64,000 nt of DNA from Microvirga arsenatis. Its GTDB lineage: Bacteria; Pseudomonadota; Alphaproteobacteria; Rhizobiales; Beijerinckiaceae. Below the pieces are notes generated by a model. It searched no databases and was not told the origin of the DNA. It saw nothing but the letters and a program-made list of their open reading frames with translations. Location: the NCBI RefSeq assembly GCF_009910705.1, contig NZ_JAAAXJ010000003.1, positions 434,001-498,000 on the forward strand, read 5' to 3'. This document shows, piece after piece, positions 8,540-17,498 of this stretch (its first letter is position 1; every line of letters begins with the position of its first letter). The position numbers and the translations under genes are program-made.

Positions 8540-9790
8540 TCAAGCGCTTCTCCTGAACTCCATGGCCTCCGTCTCCTTCAGGGCGGCCTCCCGCTCGGCG
8601 ATGTAGTCGCGGGTGATCGGCACCACGTCGTTGCGCCGGGCGAGCTGCAGCTGGAACACCACCGCGTCCTGCCAGCGGAAGGCGGATTCCGACAGGGCAA
8701 GGTAGCATTCCCACATCCGGCAGAAGCGCTCGTCGTAGAGCTTCAGGACCTCCTCGCGGTGAGCCAGGAAGCGCTCGCGCCAGGCCTGCAGGGTATAGGC
8801 GTAGTGCAGGCGCAGAACCTCGATGTCGGTGACGATCAGCCCCGCCCGTTCGATGGCCGGCATCATCTCCGACAGAACGGGCAGGTGGCCGCCGGGGAAG
8901 ATGTACTTGGTGATCCAGGGATTGGTCGGGTAGGGCGCACCCGAGCGCCCGATGGTGTGCAGGAGCATGACCCCGTCCTCCTTCAGGAGGCGGCGGCAGG
9001 CCTGGAAGTAATCGTCGTAGGAGGGCAGGCCCACATGCTCGAACATGCCCACCGAGACGATGCGGTCGAAGCTCCCGGAGATGTGCCGGTAGTCCTCCAG
9101 GTCGAAGCGGACCCGGTCCATGACCCCAGCGGCGGCGGCCCGCCGGCGCGAGACGTCGAGCTGCTCCTCGGAGAGGGTGATCCCCTTGACGGAGCCGGCC
9201 CCCGCTGCCTGGGCGAGGTAGAGGCCCATGCCGCCCCAGCCGGAGCCGATGTCGAGCACGCTGTGCCCGCGGTCCACCAGCAGCTTGGCCGCGATGTGCC
9301 GCTTCTTGGCGGCTTGAGCCTCCTCGAGACTGGCGTCGGGACGGTCGAAATAGGCGCAGGAATACTGGCGGTCGCTGTCCAGGAAGAGGGCGTAGAGCCG
9401 CCCGTCGAGATCGTAGTGATGGGCGACGTTGCGCTTGGCCCTCGTCGCATCGTTCTCCGCCCGGCGGATCATCCAGGAGCGGATCTTGCGCAGGCGCGAC
9501 AGGGGAAGCTCGTCGAGTTCGCCGCGGGTGTCCTGAAGCAGGAGCTGGAGCAGGTCGAGAAACGTGCCCTGCTCGACGACGAGGCGCCCATCCGTGAACA
9601 GCTCGCCGAGCTTCAGCTCCGGATGGAGGCAGAGGGCCATCTGGGCCGCGGCGTCCGTGAAGCGGATCGAGACCCGGGGCTCGCCTCCGTCCCCGAAGGT
9701 GAAGCGCTCGCCCCCGGCGGTGACCATGTCCAGGCTGCCCCGCCTGACCGCGCGCTCGAAGGCTGTTTTGAGAATGGTCTCCGACAGCAT
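8540..9790 (-). CDS. cfa: Cyclopropane-fatty-acyl-phospholipid synthase family protein
   Basis: It transfers a methylene group from S-adenosylmethionine to the double bond of unsaturated acyl chains in membrane phospholipids. The 416-residue protein has the N-terminal lipid-binding domain and a methyltransferase domain with VLDIGSGWGGMGLYLA near residue 180 as the SAM-binding loop. HHYDLDGRLYALFLDSDRQY and SCAYFDRP are conserved family stretches around residues 125-150. ITLSEEQLDVSRRRA is the typical post-I motif. The product is related to stress-resistant membranes. It shares its strand with the downstream hydrolase gene. Confidence 0.93.
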   Translation of the reverse strand: MLSETILKTAFERAVRRGSLDMVTAGGERFTFGDGGEPRVSIRFTDAAAQMALCLHPELKLGELFTDGRLVVEQGTFLDLLQLLLQDTRGELDELPLSRLRKIRSWMIRRAENDATRAKRNVAHHYDLDGRLYALFLDSDRQYSCAYFDRPDASLEEAQAAKKRHIAAKLLVDRGHSVLDIGSGWGGMGLYLAQAAGAGSVKGITLSEEQLDVSRRRAAAAGVMDRVRFDLEDYRHISGSFDRIVSVGMFEHVGLPSYDDYFQACRRLLKEDGVMLLHTIGRSGAPYPTNPWITKYIFPGGHLPVLSEMMPAIERAGLIVTDIEVLRLHYAYTLQAWRERFLAHREEVLKLYDERFCRMWECYLALSESAFRWQDAVVFQLQLARRNDVVPITRDYIAEREAALKETEAMEFRRSA

Positions 9791-9867
9791 GGCGGCAATT
9801 CCCGCGCCGTTGATCGCTCCGCACGGGAATTCTTGCTTATTTCGGAAACTATTGCCAGCCCCTCGGG

Positions 9868-11181
9868 CTAGGCGGCGCTCGCTCCGAAGACCCGGGTGAA
9901 GATCGTGTCCACATGCTTGAAGTGGTAGCCGAGGTCGAAGCAGGCCTCGATCTCCTCGGGCTTCAGATGCCTCGTCACGTCGGCATCGTTCTTCAGGAGG
10001 GTGAGGAAGTCGCCCTCGCCGCGCCAGACCGGCATGGCGTTGCGCTGGACGAGCCGGTAGGCGTCCTCGCGGGAGGCGCCCTTCTGGGTGAGCGCCAGCA
10101 GAACCCGCTGGGAATGGACGAGCCCGCCGAGGCGGTCCAGGTTCTTCTGCATGTTCTCCGGATAGACCACGAGCTTGTCGATCACGTTGGTGAGCCGTGC
10201 CAGCGCGAAGTCCAGGGTGATCGTGGCGTCGGGACCGATCATGCGCTCCACGGAGGAGTGGGAGATGTCCCGCTCGTGCCAGAGCGCCACGTTCTCCATG
10301 GCCGGCAGGGCGTAGGCGCGCACCATGCGGGCAAGGCCCGTCAGGTTCTCGGTGAGCACCGGGTTGCGCTTGTGCGGCATGGCCGAGGAGCCCTTCTGGC
10401 CGGCCGAGAAGAATTCCTCGGCTTCCAGAACCTCGCTCCTCTGCAGGTGGCGCACCTCCGTGGCCAGCCGTTCGATGGACGAGGCGATGACGGCGAGCGT
10501 CGCGAAGTACATGGCGTGGCGGTCGCGGGGGATGACCTGGGTCGAGACCGGCTCGACCTGAAGCCCCATCTGCTCGGCCACGTAGTCCTCAACGGAAGGA
10601 TCGATGTTGGCGAAAGTGCCGACGGCGCCCGAGATGGCGCAGGTGGAGATCTCGCGCCGGGCCTCGATGAGCCGGAGCTTGCAGCGCTCGAACTCGGCAT
10701 AGGCTTGGGCGAGCTTCAGGCCGAAGGTGGTGGGCTCCGCGTGGATGCCGTGCGAGCGGCCGATGGTCGGCGTCATCTTGTGCTCGAAGGCGCGGCGCCT
10801 GATGGCGGCGAGCAGCTCGTCCATGTCGCGCAGCAGGATGTCGGTGGCGCGGGCGAGCTGCACGTTGAAGGTGGTGTCGAGCACGTCGGAGGAGGTCATG
10901 CCCTGGTGGACGAAGCGGGCCTCCGGGCCGACGATCTCGGCGAGATGCGTCAGGAAGGCGATGACGTCGTGCTTGACCTCGCGCTCGATGGCGTCGATGC
11001 GCTCCACGTCGAAGGTGGCCTTGGAGCCCTTCTCCCAGACCTTCTCAGCCGCCTCCTTCGGCACGACGCCGAGATTGGCCAGCGCCGTGGTGGCGTGGGC
11101 CTCGATCTCGAACCAGATGCGGAACTTGGTTTCCGGCGACCAGATGGCCACCATCTCGGGACGGCTGTAACGGGGGATCAT
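9868..11181 (-). CDS. purB: Adenylosuccinate lyase
   Basis: It catalyses two fumarate-releasing steps of purine synthesis: SAICAR to AICAR and adenylosuccinate to AMP. The 437-residue protein opens MIPRYSRPEMVAIWSPE, typical of alphaproteobacterial PurB. It contains the fumarase/aspartase-family signature GSSAMPHKRNPV near residue 270, the TSSDVLDT stretch near 97 and the catalytic-histidine region GRSHGIHAEPTTFG near 150. The length is normal. It is followed on the same strand by cfa with a gap of 77 nt. Confidence 0.97.
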   Translation of the reverse strand: MIPRYSRPEMVAIWSPETKFRIWFEIEAHATTALANLGVVPKEAAEKVWEKGSKATFDVERIDAIEREVKHDVIAFLTHLAEIVGPEARFVHQGMTSSDVLDTTFNVQLARATDILLRDMDELLAAIRRRAFEHKMTPTIGRSHGIHAEPTTFGLKLAQAYAEFERCKLRLIEARREISTCAISGAVGTFANIDPSVEDYVAEQMGLQVEPVSTQVIPRDRHAMYFATLAVIASSIERLATEVRHLQRSEVLEAEEFFSAGQKGSSAMPHKRNPVLTENLTGLARMVRAYALPAMENVALWHERDISHSSVERMIGPDATITLDFALARLTNVIDKLVVYPENMQKNLDRLGGLVHSQRVLLALTQKGASREDAYRLVQRNAMPVWRGEGDFLTLLKNDADVTRHLKPEEIEACFDLGYHFKHVDTIFTRVFGASAA

Positions 11182-11238
11182 GACTGCTCACTTCCACGCG
11201 GGGACATGCCCGCGCGGTAGCACGATCACCCCGCGATC

Positions 11239-11910
11239 TCAACGCGCCCGTGCCGCCGCCTCGCGAATGGCCGCCATGTTGGCCGCGTAGGCCGAGGGGC
11301 CGCCCTTGAAGGTGGCCGATCCTGCGACCAGCGCGTTGGCGCCGGCGGCGGCCACGAGGGGAGCCGTCTCGGCGGTCACGCCGCCGTCGATCTCGATGTC
11401 GATGTCGCGATCGCCGATCATCGCCTTTACACGGCGAACCTTGTCGCAGACGGAGCCGATGAAGGCTTGCCCGCCGAAGCCTGGATTGACGGTCATCAGC
11501 AGCACGAGATCCACCATGTCGAGCACGGGCTCGATGGCGGATTCATGGGTGCCGGGGTTGAGCACCACGCCCGCCTTCTTGCCGAGCGCCCGGATGGTCT
11601 GGAGCGACCGGTGCAGGTGCGGGCCCGCCTCCGCATGAATGCTGATGATGTCCGCGCCCGCCTTCGCGAAGGCCTCCAGGTAAGGATCGACCGGCGCGAT
11701 CATCAGGTGAACGTCGAAGACCTTTCGGGTATGGGGGCGCAAGGCCTTCACCACATCCGGGCCGATGGTGATGTTCGGCACGAAATGCCCGTCCATCGCG
11801 TCGATGTGGATCCAGTCGGCTCCCGCCCCGTCGACGGCGCGGATCTCCTCGCCGAGCTTGGAGAAGTCGGCGGCCAGGATGGAGGGGGCGATGAGAAGGG
11901 GGCGTGTCAT
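11239..11910 (-). CDS. rpe: Ribulose-phosphate 3-epimerase
   Basis: It interconverts ribulose-5-phosphate and xylulose-5-phosphate in the pentose phosphate pathway or Calvin cycle. The 223-residue TIM barrel shows [15 protein letters not shown], the metal-binding [35 protein letters not shown] and EIDGGV. The frame runs open for 1.3 kb upstream, antisense to the oxidoreductase gene. The ATG at 11910, seven residues before the APSILAAD motif, is the proper start. It lies directly upstream of purB on the same strand. Confidence 0.96.
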   Translation of the reverse strand: MTRPLLIAPSILAADFSKLGEEIRAVDGAGADWIHIDAMDGHFVPNITIGPDVVKALRPHTRKVFDVHLMIAPVDPYLEAFAKAGADIISIHAEAGPHLHRSLQTIRALGKKAGVVLNPGTHESAIEPVLDMVDLVLLMTVNPGFGGQAFIGSVCDKVRRVKAMIGDRDIDIEIDGGVTAETAPLVAAAGANALVAGSATFKGGPSAYAANMAAIREAAARAR

Positions 11911-12123
11911 GGCCGCGCCGTTAGCACGGGCCTGCCCTCGCGGCAACGGGACAATGGCGCTAAGGACGCGAACCAGTCGAATGCCACTCGCCTGGGGAGA
12001 GGTCCGTTTGCGGCAGGAATTCCGTGGACGTCCTCGATCCGGGAGGAGTAAAGATGGCCTCGTTTCGAACGGTACGAACCTGCCGGTCGTTCCCGACCGG
12101 CGACTGAAATGGGGCAGGCCTTC

Positions 12124-13365
12124 ATGCGTAAGGATGTGGTTGTTCTCGGGGCCGGCATCGTCGGCGTGTCCATCGCCGTGCACCTGCAGAAGCGCGGACG
12201 GTCGGTTCTCCTGGTCGACAAGCGCAAGCCCGGCGAGGAGACCTCCTTCGGCAATGCGGGCCTGATCCAGCGCGAGGGCGTCTATCCTTACGGCTTCCCG
12301 CACGATTTCGGCGCGCTCCTGCGCTACGCCCTCAACAACACCATCGACGCCCATTACCACTGGGCCGCGATCCCGAAGCTCGCGCCCTTCCTGTGGCAGT
12401 ACTGGATGCATTCGCGTCCCGCCCAGCACAAGGCGATCGCCCGGATGTACGCGCCCCTCATCGAGCGCTCCGTCACGGAGCACATGGCGCTGGCCGAGGA
12501 ATCCGGCTCCACCCACCTGATCCGCCCGACCGGCTGGATGAAGGTGTTTCGCGACGAGAAGAGCCGCGACGAGCAGTTCAGGGATGCGGAGAACGTCAGG
12601 CGCGATTTCGGCGTCAACTTCGACGCCCTCGACACCAGGGCGGTGGCCGAGCGGGAGCCGCACCTGAAGGTGGAGACGAAGGGCGGCATTCACTGGACCG
12701 ACCCGGCTTCCGTCTCCGACCCGCACATGCTGACCATGGGCTATGTCGGGCTCTTCGAGCGCCTCGGCGGCGAGCTGGCGGCGGGCGATGCCAAGACGCT
12801 GGAGGAGACGCCGGCGGGCTGGCGCGTCCAGACCGAGAGGGGCTCGGTTGAGGCCGGCGCCGTGGTCGTGGCGCTCGGCGCCTGGGCCGACGTGGTGACG
12901 AAGCGCCTCGGCTACAGCCTGCCGCTTGCGGTCAAGCGCGGCTACCACATGCACTACAAGCCCCAGGGCAATGCCGTGCTCAACCGTCCGACCCTCGACT
13001 TCGACCGCGGCTATTTCCTGGCTCCCATGTCGAAGGGAATCCGGCTTACGACCGGAGCGGAATTCGCCGAGCGCGACGCGCCCAAGACCCCGGTCCAGCT
13101 CGGCCGGGCCGAGCCCATCGCCCGCGAGTTCTTCCCGCTGGGCGAGCGGGTCGATCCGGAGCCCTGGATGGGGATGCGCCCCTGCACCCCGGACATGATG
13201 CCGATCATCGGCCCGGCGCCGAAGCACAAGAACCTGTGGTTCGGCTTCGGCCACGCCCATCACGGCCTCACCCTCGGCCCGGTGACGGGCCGGCTCCTCG
13301 CCGAGATGATCACGGGAGAGACGCCGATGGTGGACCCGAGGCCGTATCGGGCCGATCGCTTCTAG
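12124..13365 (+). CDS. FAD-dependent amino-acid dehydrogenase (DadA-like)
   Basis: The 413-residue protein begins [20 protein letters not shown], a Rossmann FAD-binding fold with the GAGIVG loop, and has the DAO-type C-terminal [21 protein letters not shown]. This matches D-amino acid dehydrogenases and related FAD oxidoreductases that pass electrons to the respiratory chain. The substrate is not certain; the tight family includes D-alanine and hydroxyproline-type enzymes. GGGGCAGG ahead of 12124 favours this ATG over the one at 12109. It is transcribed divergently from rpe. Confidence 0.85.
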   Translation: MRKDVVVLGAGIVGVSIAVHLQKRGRSVLLVDKRKPGEETSFGNAGLIQREGVYPYGFPHDFGALLRYALNNTIDAHYHWAAIPKLAPFLWQYWMHSRPAQHKAIARMYAPLIERSVTEHMALAEESGSTHLIRPTGWMKVFRDEKSRDEQFRDAENVRRDFGVNFDALDTRAVAEREPHLKVETKGGIHWTDPASVSDPHMLTMGYVGLFERLGGELAAGDAKTLEETPAGWRVQTERGSVEAGAVVVALGAWADVVTKRLGYSLPLAVKRGYHMHYKPQGNAVLNRPTLDFDRGYFLAPMSKGIRLTTGAEFAERDAPKTPVQLGRAEPIAREFFPLGERVDPEPWMGMRPCTPDMMPIIGPAPKHKNLWFGFGHAHHGLTLGPVTGRLLAEMITGETPMVDPRPYRADRF

Positions 13366-13403
13366 CCGAGGCGCCTCCTCCGCGCCCTCGTAAAGTCTCG
13401 TTC

Positions 13404-13445
13404 ACAAGAATGTCATCCTACCCATTTAGAGGGGAAAATTCTTGT
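13404..13445. repeat. Inverted repeat upstream of the LuxR-like gene
   Basis: ACAAGAAT (13404-13411) and ATTCTTGT (13438-13445) are perfect inverted copies 26 nt apart. TCCTAC (13416-13421) and GTAGGA (13444-13449) form a second pair that shares bases with the first, so the two pairings exclude each other in RNA. The stretch is AT-richer than its surroundings and lies 50-90 nt before the start codon, where an operator or leader structure would sit. Confidence 0.5.
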
Positions 13446-13469
13446 AGGAGAGGTTAGAACGTTTATGAT

Positions 13470-13491
13470 CCGCTCCAACGTTACGGAGCGG
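13470..13491 (+). promoter_or_regulatory. Hairpin covering the ribosome-binding site of the LuxR-like gene
   Basis: CCGCTCC (13470-13476) pairs perfectly with GGAGCGG (13485-13491) across an 8-nt loop. The 3' arm contains the GGAG ribosome-binding site, and the ATG follows at 13496. Folding would hide the site from the ribosome, so translational control is plausible. No experiment is implied. Confidence 0.55.
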
Positions 13492-13495
13492 GTTG

Positions 13496-14623
13496 ATGGT
13501 TTGGGGTGACCGAGAGTTAGTCAGCGACATTTACGAGGCTGCGGTCACTCCGGAACGATGGTTTCAGGTCTTCGAGAAGATCTCGTCCTTTGCGGGTGCG
13601 AATGGCGGCTTCATGATTGCTGAGACGGCCGGGGGCGCGCGGTCCTGGGTGGCCACGGAGCGCTTCCGTCCGGTTCTGGGCGACTTCTATGCCCAAGGAT
13701 GGCACCTGCGGAATACCTGGGCCGAGCGGGGAAGCCGGCGCAGGCGCCTGCAGTTCTTCGACGAGACCGAAATCTTCGCACCCGGCGAGATCGACACGAT
13801 CCCCATGTACCGCGACTTCATCCGTCCCCGGGGCGGCGGCTGGTCTGCGGGGGCTCTGATGCAGATTCCCAACGGCGGCCGGGTGTCCATGCGGTTCGAA
13901 CGCCCCTTCCACCATGGGCCGATGGATCCCGAGTTGCGGGCAAGGCTCAATGTCCTGCGGCCCCATCTCTCCCGCGCGGCCTTCCTGTTCACGAGGCTCG
14001 GGCTGCGGCAGGCCCGCTCGACGGTCTCGGCGCTTCAGTTCATGGACATTCCTGCCGCGGTGCTGACCCGGAGCGGCCGGCTTCTCGCCTGCAATGTCGC
14101 CATGGAAGATCGCCTGTCCCAGGTGAGCGTCAGGGCAGGCGACCGGATCGCATTCAAGGACAGAAGCGCTCAAGAAGGCTTGAGCAGCAGCCTCGCGCGC
14201 CTCACCGCGGGCCTGTTCGACCAGCTCCGGGGGCCCATTCCCCTGCCGGCAACGGAGGAGAACGGGGCTGCGGTGGCCTATCTCATCCCCATGCGGGGAG
14301 CGGCGCAGGACATTTTCGGCTGCGAAACGACCCTCCTGATGATCAGGCCGGCCCATTCCGAGAACCGGTTGATGGACCTGGTCCGCACCACCTTCGTCAT
14401 CGATGCCGGCGAGTCCCAGCGCCTGGCCCGGCTGATCGCCTCCGTCTGCCCGCGCCTGGCCGCCGCCTTGCTGACATCGACCGAGAACGTGCAGGTCACC
14501 CTGGACCGGCTGCTCGGACAGACGCGATCCGCAACCGAGGCAAAGATGGCAAGCTTTCTGTGGAAGCTGGGGGAAGGGGCCGACATTCACAGGCCCGCCC
14601 GCGCGGCCATGGCAGCGTCGTAG
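13496..14623 (+). CDS. LuxR-like transcriptional regulator with a divergent HTH
   Basis: The 375-residue protein has the architecture of long LuxR-type regulators in this group. The N-terminal sensory half begins WGDRELVSDIYEAAVTPERW and MDIPAAVLTRSGRLLACN marks a PAS-like middle. The last 65 residues line up with a LuxR helix-turn-helix (IDAGESQRLARLIASVCPRLAAALLT... then NVQVTLDRLLGQTRSATEAK). Several usual HTH residues are changed (for example LTPAEA is IDAGES and VRTHL is VQVTL), so DNA binding may be altered. ATG 13496 is chosen for the GGAG eight bases upstream, which sits in a hairpin. The ligand is unknown. Confidence 0.7.
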   Translation: MVWGDRELVSDIYEAAVTPERWFQVFEKISSFAGANGGFMIAETAGGARSWVATERFRPVLGDFYAQGWHLRNTWAERGSRRRRLQFFDETEIFAPGEIDTIPMYRDFIRPRGGGWSAGALMQIPNGGRVSMRFERPFHHGPMDPELRARLNVLRPHLSRAAFLFTRLGLRQARSTVSALQFMDIPAAVLTRSGRLLACNVAMEDRLSQVSVRAGDRIAFKDRSAQEGLSSSLARLTAGLFDQLRGPIPLPATEENGAAVAYLIPMRGAAQDIFGCETTLLMIRPAHSENRLMDLVRTTFVIDAGESQRLARLIASVCPRLAAALLTSTENVQVTLDRLLGQTRSATEAKMASFLWKLGEGADIHRPARAAMAAS

Positions 14624-14647
14624 CTGCGCTCAGAGGGCGAAACAGAT

Positions 14648-14672
14648 CCCTCGGCGAAGGCGTGCCCGAGGG
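14648..14672. terminator. Possible terminator between convergent genes
   Basis: CCCTCGG (14648-14654) and CCGAGGG (14666-14672) make a 7-bp stem with an 11-nt loop between the stops of the LuxR-like gene and the minus-strand hypothetical gene. No T-run follows, so its strength is uncertain. Confidence 0.4.
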
Positions 14673-14679
14673 CAGGCGT

Positions 14680-15177
14680 TCACCCCCTCACTTCGCCCGG
14701 CTCGATCCTGTCCCGCACGACGACACCGTTCTCCACGGTCAGGACACGCCAGCGCGAGCAGAAGGTCTTCCATGACGTATGCCGGTACGTGGCCCTGCTG
14801 GAGGCGACCCGCAGCTCGGTCGTGACCCAGCTCGCCCAGACCGGCTCCGGGCTGCCGAACACGTCCTCGAGCGTGAAGTCCCGCGGCCGGAAGTCGATGT
14901 GCCGGATCATGGGGCCGCCGGGATGCAGCTCCCGCAGGGTTTCGGGCGGTCCTGTTTCGCCGATCCAGCCATGCGCCTCGAGCGCTTCGAGGTAAAGCCG
15001 GCTGCCGCGCAGTCCCCACCGGGCGAGATAGCCCCGATAGAGCCCCGTGTGGGGGTACTCGAACTCGATCACCAGGCCGCGCGGGTAAGGCCGCGGCAGG
15101 GGGTCCGGCATGCCGCGAAGGCCTACGGGCCACTGCTCCCCGTCGATCGTGATCGAGTCCGGCCATTGGGTCGTCAT
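14680..15177 (-). CDS. Conserved-looking hypothetical protein downstream of a P1 peptidase
   Basis: This 165-residue protein (MTTQWPDSITIDGEQWPVGL...) has no signal peptide or membrane segment and matches no family I recognise. It is rich in Trp, Arg and Pro. Its ATG overlaps the TGA of the upstream P1-family peptidase (ATGA at 15174-15177), so the two are translationally coupled and probably work in the same process. Codon use resembles the neighbouring genes, which supports it being real. Confidence 0.75.
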   Translation of the reverse strand: MTTQWPDSITIDGEQWPVGLRGMPDPLPRPYPRGLVIEFEYPHTGLYRGYLARWGLRGSRLYLEALEAHGWIGETGPPETLRELHPGGPMIRHIDFRPRDFTLEDVFGSPEPVWASWVTTELRVASSRATYRHTSWKTFCSRWRVLTVENGVVVRDRIEPGEVRG

Positions 15178-16190
15178 CGCCGTCCCCAGCGATCCTTCCA
15201 TGCGGGCTGCGCGCCCGGGAAGGGCAGAGCGGTGGCCTCGTAGATGCCCCGTGCGATGGCACGGGTGAGGCAGTCGGCGGCGAGCGCCCCGATCTCGATC
15301 AGGTCCCCGGCCTCGTCCGCCAGGGGCTTGCGGCCGGTGCCGGCGGCAAAGATCGTGTCGCCGTCGTAGAGCGCGTGGGCGAAGCGCAGCGCTCGCGCCA
15401 GCCCGTCATGGGCCACGACGGCCAGGCGCTTGGCCTGGGCCTTGGTCAGAACCGCATCGGTGGCGACAAGCGCGATGGTGGTCGAGATCGGCGGCTTGCT
15501 CTCCCGGTTGCGGCCCTTCCAGTCCAGGCGGCGCATCTCGGGGGTGATGCGCTCCGGCAGACCGAGGCCGCCGAATTCCTTGCCCTCCTCGAACCCGCCG
15601 GCCCAGAAATGCGGGCCCTCGCCGATGACGGCCGAGGCGAGGGCGTTCACGATCACCAGCGCCCCGACCACATGGCCCGAGCCGGTGACCGCGCTGGCGG
15701 AGCCGAGACCGCCCTTGAGGTTGACGGTGGTGGCGCCGTAGCCGCCGCCACTCGTGCCGAGCGCAAAATCCTCCCCTGCCGCCCGAGCGGCCTCGTAGCC
15801 CAGCTCGCGATAGGGCGGATAGCGGCCCCACTCCTTGTTGCCGCCGTTGAGCAGGTCGAAGGTGATCGCCTGGGGCACGAGGGGGACGAGGGCGGACCCC
15901 ACTGCGAAGCCGACGCCCTTCTCCCGCAAGTAGGCCTGCACCCCGCCGGCCGCGTCCAGGCCGAAGGCGGAGCCGCCGGAGAGCACGATGGCGTTGACTC
16001 CGGGAACCACCTTGTCCGGCTCCAGCAGGTCCGTGTCCCGGGTACCCGGCGCACCGCCCATCACGCAATAGGACGCCACTGCGGGCTCGTCGAAGAGCGC
16101 GACGGTGACGCCGGAGCCGAGATCGGGGTCGTGGGCATTGCCGACGCGAAGGCCTGCCACGTCGGTGATGAGATTGCGAAGCTCGGTCAT
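15174..16190 (-). CDS. P1-family (DmpA/BapA-like) aminopeptidase
   Basis: The 338-residue protein belongs to the Ntn-hydrolase peptidase family P1 (L-aminopeptidase/D-esterase DmpA, beta-peptidyl aminopeptidase). These enzymes cleave themselves into two chains to free a Ser or Thr nucleophile. Visible motifs are VAGLRVGNAHDPDLGSGVTV at the start, LSGGSAFGLDAAGGVQAYL near residue 75, GHVVGALVIVNA near 175, and STTIALVATDAVLTKAQA near 235, where the new N-terminal Thr is expected. ATG 16190 is chosen over an upstream TTG. It overlaps the following hypothetical gene by 4 nt. Confidence 0.9.
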   Translation of the reverse strand: MTELRNLITDVAGLRVGNAHDPDLGSGVTVALFDEPAVASYCVMGGAPGTRDTDLLEPDKVVPGVNAIVLSGGSAFGLDAAGGVQAYLREKGVGFAVGSALVPLVPQAITFDLLNGGNKEWGRYPPYRELGYEAARAAGEDFALGTSGGGYGATTVNLKGGLGSASAVTGSGHVVGALVIVNALASAVIGEGPHFWAGGFEEGKEFGGLGLPERITPEMRRLDWKGRNRESKPPISTTIALVATDAVLTKAQAKRLAVVAHDGLARALRFAHALYDGDTIFAAGTGRKPLADEAGDLIEIGALAADCLTRAIARGIYEATALPFPGAQPAWKDRWGRR

Positions 16191-16286
16191 GGGGTTCAGC
16201 AAACCGGAATTCCGGGGCCTTCACAAGCTGGCGAAGCGGCGTTTCACCGGCTTTCTCGGGAAGCCGCAACGGGATAAAAGGCGTTC

Positions 16287-17015
16287 ATGCTCAGCGTGTC
16301 CCTTCCGGCCGCCGCCCTCGGCGGCCTCGTCAGCTTCTTGAGCCCCTGCGTCCTGCCGCTGGTGCCGCCCTACCTGTCCTTCCTCGCCGGCACGACCTTC
16401 GACCGGTTGAGCGCGGGCGACGACCGCGCCGTGCGCCGGCGCGCCGTCCTGGCCGCCCTGCTTTTCGTGGCGGGGTTTTCGACGGTTTTCGTTCTGCTCG
16501 GCGCCACCGCCTCGGCCCTGGGCCAGGTGATCCGGCAATATCTGGACGTGCTGAGCACGGTGGCGGGCGTCGCCATCATCGTCATGGGCCTCCACTTCCT
16601 CGGCGTGTTCCGGATCGGGCTGTTCTACCGCGAGGCCCGGTTCAGCGTGGAAAAGCCCGTGGGCCTCTGGGGCGCCTACGTGATGGGCCTCGCCTTCGCC
16701 TTCGGCTGGACGCCCTGCATCGGGCCGGTGCTGGCGGCGATCCTCACGGTCGCGGGCTCGGAGGACAGCGTCGCCCAGGGCGCCCTGCTGCTCGCCGCCT
16801 ATTCGGCGGGCCTCGGCATCCCCTTCCTGCTCGCCGCCTTCGCCATGAAGCCCTTCGTGGCGCTCCTGAAGCGCATGCGCTCGCGCTTCGCCATGGTTGA
16901 GAAGGTGATGGGCGTGCTCCTCGTTCTCACCGGAATCGCCTTCCTCACCGGCTGGATCACCAGCATGTCCTTCTGGCTCCTGGAGACGTTCCCGGCGCTT
17001 GGGCGGTTGGGATAA
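16287..17015 (+). CDS. ccdA: Cytochrome c biogenesis / thiol-disulfide transport protein CcdA
   Basis: This integral membrane protein carries reducing power from cytoplasmic thioredoxin across the membrane to reduce apocytochrome c and other periplasmic thiols. The 242 residues form six predicted membrane segments. The two redox cysteines lie in SPCVLPLVPPYLSF (TM1, residue about 21) and FGWTPCIGPVLAAIL (TM4, about 148), each in the usual Pro-Cys setting. It is transcribed alone and converges with the ACT-domain gene. The frame opens well upstream on the minus strand, but that is antisense and not coding. Confidence 0.95.
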   Translation: MLSVSLPAAALGGLVSFLSPCVLPLVPPYLSFLAGTTFDRLSAGDDRAVRRRAVLAALLFVAGFSTVFVLLGATASALGQVIRQYLDVLSTVAGVAIIVMGLHFLGVFRIGLFYREARFSVEKPVGLWGAYVMGLAFAFGWTPCIGPVLAAILTVAGSEDSVAQGALLLAAYSAGLGIPFLLAAFAMKPFVALLKRMRSRFAMVEKVMGVLLVLTGIAFLTGWITSMSFWLLETFPALGRLG

Positions 17016-17023
17016 GGTTGCGA

Positions 17024-17404
17024 TCAGACATCGATCCGGTGCCCTGCGGCCCGCAGGGCCTCGACTGCCCGCTCCACATCCTGTTCCTTCACGAGCACAT
17101 AATCCGTGCTGAAGGTGGAGGTGGCGAAGATGCCGATCCGGGCCCTGGCCAGGGGATCGAGCACGGAGGCGAGGATCCCCGGCACGCTGAAGTCGAAGCT
17201 TTGCATGATCCGAAAGCACCGCCAGCCCGCATCGATCTCCGCCTCCGCTGGTGCCTGGGCGGCGGGGCAGACGAGGGTCGTCTCCTCGACGGCCTGCACC
17301 AGGAGCGAGAAGGCTCCCGGCCGAGGTGCTGCGACCGATGCACCGCCCGGGAGGCGGCAGACGGCATAGGTCTCCTTCAGGAGAATCAGGCTGAGTGTTG
17401 GCAT
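17024..17404 (-). CDS. ACT-domain protein
   Basis: The 126-residue protein fits stand-alone double-ACT proteins (the CASTOR/YkfN-like group): an N-terminal half with LSLILLKETYAVCRLPGG and a second half with FSVPGILASVLDPLARARIGIFATSTFSTDYVLVKE. The latter is a classical amino-acid-binding ACT fold. Such proteins often sense amino acids. Its position directly downstream of the liv gene cluster on the same strand hints at a role linked to branched-chain amino acids, but this is an inference. The ATG at 17404 starts the conserved region. Confidence 0.85.
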   Translation of the reverse strand: MPTLSLILLKETYAVCRLPGGASVAAPRPGAFSLLVQAVEETTLVCPAAQAPAEAEIDAGWRCFRIMQSFDFSVPGILASVLDPLARARIGIFATSTFSTDYVLVKEQDVERAVEALRAAGHRIDV

Positions 17405-17436
17405 GGATTGTTCTGCAGAACAGCTTTCCATAAGAA

Positions 17437-17462
17437 AACCCGCCCTGTCGCCAGGGCGGGTT
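17437..17462 (-). terminator. Terminator of the liv operon (behind livK)
   Basis: AACCCGCCCTG (17437-17447) and CAGGGCGGGTT (17452-17462) form an 11-bp perfect stem with a 4-nt loop. On the minus strand it is followed by TTTTCTTA, the expected U-tract. It lies 37 nt behind the livK stop. Confidence 0.9.
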
Positions 17463-17498
17463 CCGTCGGTTGGCTTTTGGGCCGGTCGATTAGGTCGA

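Noticed and set aside
11911..13263. A 674-residue reading on the minus strand joined to rpe
   Set aside because: The upstream part is antisense to the amino-acid dehydrogenase gene and is a GC-skew artefact; rpe starts at 11910.
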